DNA of 7,630 nt, taken from the NCBI GenBank assembly GCA_012270355.1, contig JAAXIL010000203.1:8328-15957 (forward strand), written 5' to 3'. The notes under the pieces were generated by a model that did not search any database, had not been told where the DNA came from, and worked only from the letters and a program-made list of their open reading frames with translations. This document shows positions 1 to 6,951 of this stretch, piece after piece (positions within the stretch are counted from its first letter, which is position 1; every line of letters starts with the position of its first letter). This DNA is from Psychrobacter sp. GTDB lineage: Bacteria; Pseudomonadota; Gammaproteobacteria; Pseudomonadales; Moraxellaceae. The position numbers and the translations under genes are program-made.

Positions 1-2
1 AA

Positions 3-2708
3 ACACCGTCCCCCAAACGCGATGTAGACTGCCGTAACTCCGAAAAAGACGCCACCACCCCAAGGGCTAACCCCACCATTAGTAAACCGACTTTTGACGA
101 CTTGAGCCGTTTACTTCAGCAAATCACGGCATTGAGCGATGTGCCTGACCCAGCGATTCTTAAGCGACTGATTGATGCGTTGCGGGTGACGCACACGCAA
201 AAGCCTGAGCATCAAAAGCAAGCGAATGCCAACGTTGAATTATTGATTGACGTGCTTGACAAGCATCCTGAGTATGCCGTGGGCTTAGCGGCGTTTACCA
301 TGCTTTTGCTTAAACAGTATCGCCAAACATCCTTGTATGTGGATACGGGTATTACCTCTGATCAGACGTTCTCCAGTAGTTTTGCCAAACTTGTTACGCA
401 TCGGTTTTTACCGCATCTGCCCGAAGAAGCCTCGATTGTCGAGCTGATTGATTATATATTCGATACTCGGCACGATGAAGCGTGGCTTGCCAGTGTGGAC
501 AATGAACTGTGGGACACATTGATTGAAAAAATCAAAGTGGATTCACAGCACGCCGACCTTGTGGCCCGAGCTAAAAACAACATTTTGAATGCCATGGTGA
601 TTTTATCCTATCGCATTAGCGGGATTGGCTTGCACCCAGACCTCATGGCGGCTTATCCAGAAATGCTCGATTATTCTGCCGCTTTTGTCGCCCAAAACGA
701 AGAAACAGTGTTGTTTGTCGAATCCTATCGCAATTCGCAAGAGCTTGATGCCTTAAAAGACGTGATGCCGTCCGACCCTGCCGATGACATTGATCCCGCC
801 CCTCTGCTTGTGATGATTGAGCAATGCGAAGACATTGTCAACACCATCCGCAAACGCATTTACAAAACGGGCATCTCCATTCGCTTAACCAACATGATGC
901 TCAGGCTTGAGCAAAGTTTGCAACGGCTTAGAATTTTGAGCGAGTTGGTATCCGACAACCACAAAGATCGTGACAAAGCGATACTTGAGCTTACCCGAGC
1001 CATTATCGTCAGTGCCAAACGTCGCTTCAGCGTGCGTTATCTCATCGATACCAATACCAAACTGCTGTCGCAAAAGATGACCGAAAACGCCAGTAAAGTC
1101 GGTGAACATTACATCAGCACCGATAAGTCGGGCTTTAAAGCCATGTTCAAAAAGGCAGCGATTGGCGGATTTATCATTGCGTTTATGGCGACGTTAAAAA
1201 TTTTGGCGTACAGCTTGGAGCTTTCACCATTCGGGCGAGCGTTTGTGTATAGCATGATTTATGGCTTGGGCTTCGTGTTCATTCACTTGGTGCATGGCAC
1301 AGTGGCGACCAAACAACCTGCCATGACCGCCGCCGCCATTGCCTCGACCATTTCTGAAAATGCAGGAAAAAAGTCGCACCGCCTCGCCAAACTCTCTGAG
1401 CTCATAATCGACATTTTTCGCACCCAGTTTATTGCGATTTTGGGCAACGTACTGATTGCCATGCCGCTTGCGTTTTTGATTTCGTATGCTTGGCTGAGTT
1501 ATTTTGGCACGCCAATGATTGATTTTGGTAAGGCAGACCACCTGCTTCATGACCTCAATCCGTTTACCTCGCTTGCTCTATTTCATGCAGCGATTGCGGG
1601 TGTATTTTTATTCTTGGCAGGATTGATTGCAGGGTATTACGACAATTTGGCGGTGTTCAATCACATTGGCGAGCGGATTGCTCGCCACCGTGTCTTACTC
1701 AAAGTTTTCTCCAAAAATGCCGCTGCCCGTTTGGGTGAATTTGTCGAGGGCAACCTCGGGGCGATTATGGGCAACTTTTTATTTGACGTATTTTTGGGAA
1801 GTACGGGCACACTTGTCTACATATTAGGTTTACCGCTCGACATTCGCCATATTGCCTTTTCGTCTGCCAACTTCTCGCACGGCATCTTTAATGCTGACGT
1901 GTCGCACGTCACTTGGACGGTGGTTGCGATTTCTTTGCTTGGCGTGGCTCTTATCGGTTTAATTAACCTCCTGGTTAGCTTTTCGCTCGCCCTCATGGTG
2001 GCGTTGCGGTCAAAAGACGTAAAATTCATGCAGTGGCGGCATTTGGGAAAGATGCTATTTGAACATTTGCTGACGCACCCCAAAGACTTTTTTGTGCCTC
2101 GCCCAGAACCCATGCAATATGCTCAAATCAATCAGCACGGACAAATGATTTTTGATGAAAAATCATTTGCCAATCCAACCAAACAAGATAAGGCACATCA
2201 TAAAAAGTATGTGATGCGGCGGTTATCAGATGAGCGAGTCGTACCCGTTAATGTGGCGATTGATAAGGACAAAATCGACAAATTTAATGACGCAGTGGCA
2301 GAAAGCGAGCAACTTAAAGCGGAAAAAAATGGCAATAACGGGCTAGGTCTGGGCAACTTACTTGGCAACGTCAATAATCCGCCAACTGGTGATGCCACTT
2401 CGCAAAGTAATACCCCTGCTAAAAAACAGGTCGTTTTGGAGGAAGATTCCGAGATGCAAGCCGAGTTTGATGCGTTGCAGTTGGGTTCGACAGATGAAGC
2501 ACAGAAGGAACAAGCGAAAGGGTATAACAACAGCCAAACTGAACGCCCAGCCACCACTGAAGCTAATATGACAACGACGCAAAACGACCTTACATCCGAC
2601 CCAATTTCGTCTGCTGATGTGGATGACGTAGACTTAGATGAAGCAGACTTAAACCATCCGACCAAACCTCTGCCGAAGCCAAAGAAAAAACCGCAACTGC
2701 CTGAGTAA
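3..2708 (+). CDS. gcr: Gcr-family polytopic membrane protein (annotated 'site-specific recombinase'), 5' partial
   Basis: The frame is open without a stop from position 3 to the TAA at 2706-2708. No ATG or GTG precedes the first TTG (102), which has no good Shine-Dalgarno, so the true start is probably left of the window. Numbering from that TTG, residues 1-345 are soluble and helical. Six likely membrane helices follow at about 352-371, 378-397, 442-466, 491-511, 552-574 and 605-633. A hydrophilic tail (about 660-868) is rich in Asp, Glu, Asn, Gln and Lys and ends in a Pro/Lys stretch. The segment GLPLDIRHIAFSSAN (576-590), just after the fifth helix, matches my memory of the Gcr/SpecificRecomb family (COG4389, Pfam PF10136). 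The name comes from the gonococcal gene, and I see no tyrosine- or serine-recombinase motifs. The true function is unknown, probably at the inner membrane. comEC follows after 39 bases, probably in one operon. Confidence 0.78.
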   Translation, partial: TPSPKRDVDCRNSEKDATTPRANPTISKPTFDDLSRLLQQITALSDVPDPAILKRLIDALRVTHTQKPEHQKQANANVELLIDVLDKHPEYAVGLAAFTMLLLKQYRQTSLYVDTGITSDQTFSSSFAKLVTHRFLPHLPEEASIVELIDYIFDTRHDEAWLASVDNELWDTLIEKIKVDSQHADLVARAKNNILNAMVILSYRISGIGLHPDLMAAYPEMLDYSAAFVAQNEETVLFVESYRNSQELDALKDVMPSDPADDIDPAPLLVMIEQCEDIVNTIRKRIYKTGISIRLTNMMLRLEQSLQRLRILSELVSDNHKDRDKAILELTRAIIVSAKRRFSVRYLIDTNTKLLSQKMTENASKVGEHYISTDKSGFKAMFKKAAIGGFIIAFMATLKILAYSLELSPFGRAFVYSMIYGLGFVFIHLVHGTVATKQPAMTAAAIASTISENAGKKSHRLAKLSELIIDIFRTQFIAILGNVLIAMPLAFLISYAWLSYFGTPMIDFGKADHLLHDLNPFTSLALFHAAIAGVFLFLAGLIAGYYDNLAVFNHIGERIARHRVLLKVFSKNAAARLGEFVEGNLGAIMGNFLFDVFLGSTGTLVYILGLPLDIRHIAFSSANFSHGIFNADVSHVTWTVVAISLLGVALIGLINLLVSFSLALMVALRSKDVKFMQWRHLGKMLFEHLLTHPKDFFVPRPEPMQYAQINQHGQMIFDEKSFANPTKQDKAHHKKYVMRRLSDERVVPVNVAIDKDKIDKFNDAVAESEQLKAEKNGNNGLGLGNLLGNVNNPPTGDATSQSNTPAKKQVVLEEDSEMQAEFDALQLGSTDEAQKEQAKGYNNSQTERPATTEANMTTTQNDLTSDPISSADVDDVDLDEADLNHPTKPLPKPKKKPQLPE

Positions 2709-2736
2709 AATGCCAGAGTGCCAAACGTTACATTCC

Positions 2737-2740
2737 AAGG
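2737..2740 (+). promoter_or_regulatory. Shine-Dalgarno that selects the GTG start of comEC
   Basis: AAGG lies 7 bases before the GTG at 2748, which is good spacing. An in-frame ATG two codons later (2754) would sit 13 bases away, which is too far. The GTG is therefore the better start. The 39-base gap after the upstream stop codon shows no terminator or clear promoter, which fits co-transcription with the upstream gene. Confidence 0.55.
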
Positions 2741-2747
2741 ATAAGCC

Positions 2748-5651
2748 GTGACCATGTGGCTTGCGGGTATTGCCTCACTGCTAACGATGCTGGCAGTATT
2801 GGCGACTCCTGCCGATGCTATAACCGCTTTGAGTGTTGGCTTACCCAGTTCGCAATGGCTTGCGGTAAGTTGGCTACTCTTAATTGTTGCGGTTAGCATG
2901 ATGGGTATCACATGTCTCATCAGACGCATTCAACTGGCTAAATGCATTGCGATTCGTAACAATTCTGCCCCAAACTCAAACCCAATAACCCAAGCTTCAC
3001 CGCTAAATCGGGTGTTAAAATTAGTTTGGCTTGGCTTTGTGTTACTGGCGATATTGACAAATGGCATGGCTCAGCGAGTTGCCATAAGTGAAGCAAGTCT
3101 TGCTCAAACGGTTTATGTTGAGGCGACGGTGACACCCATTGGGTTGAGCGATAAGATATGGCGAGAGCCAGTCAATCCTGATGCCGACCCGCCCGTGTAT
3201 CGGCAATTGGTAACGCTCACTGACATTCGCCCGTTTACCGAATTAAATCAAGCGACGAACAAGGTTGAAGTCGATAAGAATCCGCTGGCAGGCGGGTCAA
3301 ACCCAGCTGATGTCGTTCAACCCTTTCAAAACGCTCAAGCCCCTGCCCAACAGCCTTTGCCATCGAACGTCAACCTGCCCACCGCATTACCTAATGAACT
3401 GACGGTACTACTCAAATCCTACCGCAGTGATGATGCATGGTTAAACGGATTATCGCCCGCATCGCAAACCACGTTACGCCTTGCCTTGCACCCTGTGATT
3501 GATGAACCGACCGCTTCGGGCTTTAACGAATATCACTGGCTCACCACTCGCCATGCTACCGCCACTGCCCAACCGCTAAAATTAGACAATGCTACGCCCT
3601 CGCTAATCACGACGCTAGACAATCCTACCTTTCGCCAACGCATCGACGGATTGCGGTTTGTATTCCGTCAGCATTTCTTAAACCGATTACAAACGGATAA
3701 CGATCTGTCAGCAACGGCTCAAAGCGGACAAGCAGTAACGCTAAGCCTACTCACAGGCGACCGAAGTTTGATTGATAAAGACACCACTGCCCTATATCGC
3801 TTTGCTGGTATCTCGCATTTGCTCGCGATTTCAGGCACTCACGTGTTGTTTTTAGCGATTTTGCTGGCGAATTTAGTGGTGTTCTTGGTGACCCGTTTTC
3901 GCCCAACGTTGTTTATGATATTGTCTCGGTGGGAAGTTCGATTATGGACAGCGGTGAGCGTGGCGTTCCTATACGCCCTATTTGCGGGCTTTGATGTACC
4001 TGCCGTCCGCACAGCAATGATGCTACTCGCAGTTGGATCGTTGCGGTATTTATTGATTGACGTACCCGTGCTTAAGGTATTGCTCGGCTTGGCGGTCATC
4101 ATGGCATGGCAGGATATATTTGTACTGTGGCAGGCAGGGTTTTGGCTGTCGTTTGTGGCTGTGGCATTGCTCATGGTTTATGGATTGCATTATGAAGCGA
4201 ATGGTCAAAATGGTCGTCGTAATGATATTTCGCTGAGCCAATTTTCTCAGACGCAGTTGCGTGACCGTCTGCAAAACCAAACCGAGTTTGCCAGCCTATC
4301 AGATGACCCCAGCATCGCCCTTGAGTTTGGACACTGGGCAAAGCGGACATTTTGGCAATTTTTTAAGTTGCAACTGTGGATTACGCTTGCTCTATTGCCC
4401 ATCACCATCTGGCTATTTGGTAAGGTGTCACTGTGGGGAATTGGAATTAATTTGTTTGCCATCGGGCTATTTGGCTGGGTCATCGTGCCACTAAACCTGC
4501 TGGCGGGCGTGGTTTATCCGCTATCGACGACGCTGGCGGATGGTATTTGGTCGTTAGTGTCAGGTATCTTAACTTCGTTTCATGGTTTGCTGTTTGACTG
4601 GCAAGCCTTCGCCAATTATACAGGCTGGTTACATGCCGACATTTCGGCGGGGGTGTTGGTGTTAATTGGGCTTGCGAGCATGCCGTTGTTGTTGCCGAAA
4701 GGTATGATTTCTCAGACGTTCAGTGTACCAATGTTAATTTTGGCGGTGGGGGCATGGTGGCTGATGCCAGAATTACAAACGACGGACAACTCTGTTTTGT
4801 CATCGGATAACGCAGCTGTATTGCCAACCGCATCATCATCATCAACGGCTCAAACCCTTAAGCCAATCTCACTGAATACCGCCAGCTCGCAAGTGACGGC
4901 GGTATTAATTAGCACACCAAAGCCGTCGCCCGAAGGTGTCTTGGCAAAATTAAAAGCAACACTTGGCGATGACACGTATGAGCATTGGGTACTTCTGTCC
5001 TATTATCCCAAACAACGCTTTGGCAAAGACGCCCCCGATGTGTCTTCCTTTTTTAACACCGCTCAAGGTGAACGGGTGATAGAAGCGATGCTTGATGAGT
5101 TAAGTCGTCACGACGTTGACAAACTTGCAGGAGTAATTGGGCAAACGCCAACCTTGGCACTAACCGAGCTGGTTGGCGAGGTGAACAAAGCCATACCAAT
5201 TCATCAATATTGGCAAGCAGACTGGGACAATACCAAGCCTTCCAATCAGAACGTCACCTTGACGCCACAACCTTGTACGGCTGGAAAATCATGGCAAAGT
5301 TATGCGACCAGCTTACAGGTGCGAATCGTCACAGGTTGGCAGGACATTCATGACAAACGGGTGCAAGGCTGTACGGTACAGATCGAAAACAGTGAACTAA
5401 ACAGTAAACAAATTTTCTATGCGAGCAATCAGCCGATGCTGGCGGATTTGTGGTCGCTTATGTGTATCGACGATGACGCCCAAGGGCTGGGACTCGATAA
5501 TTTTCATGCCGATAAACTGTGGTTAAACCCGCAAGCCAAACCTTCGCAAGCCCTGATGCAAACCCTCGCTCCGCAAAGCATTGCGGTGTTGCCTCATGCA
5601 ACCGCCACACCGAGCACTGAAGTATTGACAGTAACGCAACATAGTAAGTAG
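2748..5651 (+). CDS. comEC: DNA internalization competence protein ComEC/Rec2 with degenerate nuclease-like domain
   Basis: ComEC forms the inner-membrane channel that moves transforming single-stranded DNA into the cytoplasm. The 967-residue protein has N-terminal helices (about 4-20, 34-57, 90-106) and a periplasmic DUF4131/OB-fold-like region (about 118-280). The latter holds the family-like segment around GFNEYHWL (258-265) and a Pro/Gln/Asn-rich insert at about 165-215. The Competence domain (PF03772) runs from about 325 to 590, with the hallmark HLLAISGTHV at 357-366 and DVPAVRTAMM at 416-425, and many membrane helices. A polar loop of about 50 residues (482-530) interrupts it. After the last helices (about 633-650, 660-673) comes a Ser/Thr-rich linker with a (TCA)4 serine run. 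The C-terminal metallo-beta-lactamase-like domain (about 714-960) lacks its metal ligands. The length is greater than the roughly 750-800 residues usual for the family. The GTG start is chosen from the AAGG at 2737. Identification is firm; activity of the last domain is doubtful. Confidence 0.95.
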   Translation: MTMWLAGIASLLTMLAVLATPADAITALSVGLPSSQWLAVSWLLLIVAVSMMGITCLIRRIQLAKCIAIRNNSAPNSNPITQASPLNRVLKLVWLGFVLLAILTNGMAQRVAISEASLAQTVYVEATVTPIGLSDKIWREPVNPDADPPVYRQLVTLTDIRPFTELNQATNKVEVDKNPLAGGSNPADVVQPFQNAQAPAQQPLPSNVNLPTALPNELTVLLKSYRSDDAWLNGLSPASQTTLRLALHPVIDEPTASGFNEYHWLTTRHATATAQPLKLDNATPSLITTLDNPTFRQRIDGLRFVFRQHFLNRLQTDNDLSATAQSGQAVTLSLLTGDRSLIDKDTTALYRFAGISHLLAISGTHVLFLAILLANLVVFLVTRFRPTLFMILSRWEVRLWTAVSVAFLYALFAGFDVPAVRTAMMLLAVGSLRYLLIDVPVLKVLLGLAVIMAWQDIFVLWQAGFWLSFVAVALLMVYGLHYEANGQNGRRNDISLSQFSQTQLRDRLQNQTEFASLSDDPSIALEFGHWAKRTFWQFFKLQLWITLALLPITIWLFGKVSLWGIGINLFAIGLFGWVIVPLNLLAGVVYPLSTTLADGIWSLVSGILTSFHGLLFDWQAFANYTGWLHADISAGVLVLIGLASMPLLLPKGMISQTFSVPMLILAVGAWWLMPELQTTDNSVLSSDNAAVLPTASSSSTAQTLKPISLNTASSQVTAVLISTPKPSPEGVLAKLKATLGDDTYEHWVLLSYYPKQRFGKDAPDVSSFFNTAQGERVIEAMLDELSRHDVDKLAGVIGQTPTLALTELVGEVNKAIPIHQYWQADWDNTKPSNQNVTLTPQPCTAGKSWQSYATSLQVRIVTGWQDIHDKRVQGCTVQIENSELNSKQIFYASNQPMLADLWSLMCIDDDAQGLGLDNFHADKLWLNPQAKPSQALMQTLAPQSIAVLPHATATPSTEVLTVTQHSK
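4887..5627 (+). other. Degenerate metallo-beta-lactamase-like domain of ComEC
   Basis: This region encodes ComEC residues 714-960. Several family landmarks remain: GERVI (774-778), the VDKLAGVI strand (790-797), the C-x-x-G-x-x-W segment (843-849), a GCTV segment (874-877) where the family has 'SCVL', and an ADKLWL strand (921-926). The metal-binding positions beside them do not remain. Where the family has T/S-H-x-D-x-D-H I read QTPTLAL (799-805). Where it has the 'HHGS' motif I read NPQA (927-930). Where it has 'L-x-G-D' I read YASN (891-894). Alignment is by eye against the remembered family consensus. The fold is probably kept, without metal-dependent nuclease activity. Confidence 0.7.
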
Positions 5652-5689
5652 CGTTAGGTAATTACAACGAACAAATATTGAATATCGCC

Positions 5690-5719
5690 TTGACCGTCAC
5701 CATACTAGACAATTACTAT
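5690..5719 (+). promoter_or_regulatory. Candidate sigma-70 promoter for sppA
   Basis: In the 102-base gap between comEC and sppA, TTGACC (5690-5695; five of six matches to the -35 consensus) is followed after 18 bases by TACTAT (5714-5719; four of six matches to -10). The start of transcription would fall near 5726, leaving a short leader that contains a run of seven T. No terminator is visible between comEC and this site, so read-through from comEC is also possible. Confidence 0.4.
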
Positions 5720-5753
5720 TCGCATTTTTTTAGTCATATCGAAGAGAAGTATC

Positions 5754-6848
5754 ATGGCAAATTGGCCACCCGACCCGAATAAACCCCCCGAAAATAGCTC
5801 CAATCCAACGCCTAATAATCAGCACGACCCAAATCATAACTTACCTGCTCAATATCCTGTGGCACAGCAGATGGGCGGGCGTGAGTGGCATCTGCTCGAA
5901 AAAACTTTGATGGCTAGCATCGAAGAGCAACGCCGAGCAAGACGCTGGAGCATCTTTTTTAAGCTACTGACCTTTGGCTACCTCATCATGATTTTTTTAA
6001 TCATGGGACGAGGTTGCACGAGTGCCGAAAACGAGATGACCCCTTTTGGAGCGGACACACCTCACATTGCGGTGGTGGACGTGCAAGGGGTCATCAGTGC
6101 TGACGATGAAGCCAATGCTCGGGACGTGAGTGCAGCGATTGAAGAGGCGTATGAAACCGAAAACGCCAAAGCGGTGGTGCTAAACATCAACTCGCCCGGT
6201 GGTTCGCCCGTGCAGTCTGACCAAATTTGGCAGACCCTTATGGATATGCGAAAAGCTCATCCTGACAAAAAAAGCTATGCGGTGATTGGTGACATTGGGG
6301 CATCAGGGGCATACTACATTGCCTCAGGTACAGATGAAATTTATGTTAATCCATCCAGCCTGGTGGGATCGATTGGCGTGATTATGCCCAACTATGACAT
6401 CGAAGGCTTAATGGATAAAGCGGGCGTAGAAGACCGCACCTTTACCGCTGGCGAATATAAAGATATCTTGAGCATGAGCCGTCCGATGACCGAGTTTGAA
6501 GAACAGCACGTCGAGAGTGTGCTCAATGACACGCATCAAAGCTTTATCAACGCCGTCAAACAAGGACGTGGCGACCGCCTAAAAAACCCCGAAGCCAATA
6601 ACATTTTCACGGGTCTATTTTGGACAGGCAAACAATCGATTGCCTTAGGACTTGCTGACAAATCAGGTAGCTTGGAAACGATTGAAGAAGAACTTGACCT
6701 TGATAACGTGGTGAATTACACACCCGTTGACCCAGTGCAAGATTTGTTCGATCGCTTTGCCATCAAACTTGGAGCAGGTATCGGCTCGGCGGTGGATTTA
6801 CCATCACTGAATGAAAGCTTGTCGGGCGAGAATGGCGAGATGCGGTAA
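5754..6848 (+). CDS. sppA: Signal peptide peptidase SppA, short form (S49 family serine protease)
   Basis: SppA cleaves leftover signal peptides in the inner membrane. The 364-residue protein starts with a Pro/Asn-rich hydrophilic segment (1-40), then an amphipathic, Arg-rich stretch (about 43-64), then one membrane helix (about 66-84) that should leave the N-terminus in the cytoplasm and the protease domain in the periplasm. The S49 core has the glycine loop NSPGGSP (146-152), the nucleophile Ser184 in DIGASG (180-185) and the general base Lys236 in GEYK. The Ser-Lys distance of 52 residues equals that of Bacillus subtilis SppA (S147/K199). The single catalytic domain marks it as the short form, unlike the tandem-domain E. 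coli enzyme of about 618 residues. The purine-rich GAAGAGAAG at 5741-5749 can act as ribosome binding site. A terminator follows 22 bases after the stop, so it is probably a single-gene unit or the end of the operon. Confidence 0.93.
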   Translation: MANWPPDPNKPPENSSNPTPNNQHDPNHNLPAQYPVAQQMGGREWHLLEKTLMASIEEQRRARRWSIFFKLLTFGYLIMIFLIMGRGCTSAENEMTPFGADTPHIAVVDVQGVISADDEANARDVSAAIEEAYETENAKAVVLNINSPGGSPVQSDQIWQTLMDMRKAHPDKKSYAVIGDIGASGAYYIASGTDEIYVNPSSLVGSIGVIMPNYDIEGLMDKAGVEDRTFTAGEYKDILSMSRPMTEFEEQHVESVLNDTHQSFINAVKQGRGDRLKNPEANNIFTGLFWTGKQSIALGLADKSGSLETIEEELDLDNVVNYTPVDPVQDLFDRFAIKLGAGIGSAVDLPSLNESLSGENGEMR

Positions 6849-6870
6849 ACAAAGTTGGTAATGATTAATA

Positions 6871-6897
6871 AAAAAGGTGCGTTCATCGCACCTTTTT
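6871..6897 (+). terminator. Rho-independent terminator after sppA
   Basis: A perfect 11-bp stem (6871-6881 pairs with 6887-6897) encloses a TTCAT loop. The six inner pairs are GC-rich (GGTGCG/CGCACC), and the outer five are A-T pairs, giving a 3' T-run of five. The 5' A-run means it could also stop transcription arriving on the minus strand, though no minus-strand gene is visible here. It separates sppA from the hydrolase gene. Confidence 0.9.
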
Positions 6898-6898
6898 A

Positions 6899-6928
6899 TT
6901 GTATGCTAATCGGTAAATACCCCATAAT
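6899..6928 (+). promoter_or_regulatory. Possible weak promoter for the hydrolase gene
   Basis: The hydrolase needs its own promoter because a strong terminator precedes it. In the 54 bases between them, CATAAT (6923-6928; five of six matches to -10) lies 18 bases after TTGTAT (6899-6904; only three of six matches to -35). The AT-rich composition makes chance matches likely, so this is tentative. Confidence 0.28.
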
Positions 6929-6951
6929 TTCTTTCATTTATTCATATACTC

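Noticed and set aside
2198..2929. A 243-codon open frame on the minus strand spanning the end of the Gcr-family gene and the start of comEC
   Set aside because: Its product is Ser/Ala-rich with no recognisable domain, it lies opposite two convincing genes, and its openness follows from the low-complexity tail on the other strand.
3839..4483. Several minus-strand open frames opposite comEC
   Set aside because: Compositionally odd products (Asn/Thr-rich) with no domain, all opposite well-identified ComEC membrane segments.
5987..6005. Perfect inverted repeat CATGATT / AATCATG with a five-T loop inside sppA
   Set aside because: It is AT-rich and falls in the membrane-helix codons, where the repeated Leu-Ile-Met residues explain it; no regulatory role is supported.
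5973..6020. Possible lipobox cysteine (Cys88) after the SppA membrane helix
   Set aside because: The residues before Cys are G-R-G, which do not fit the lipoprotein consensus, and the helix is too far from the N-terminus for a signal peptide.
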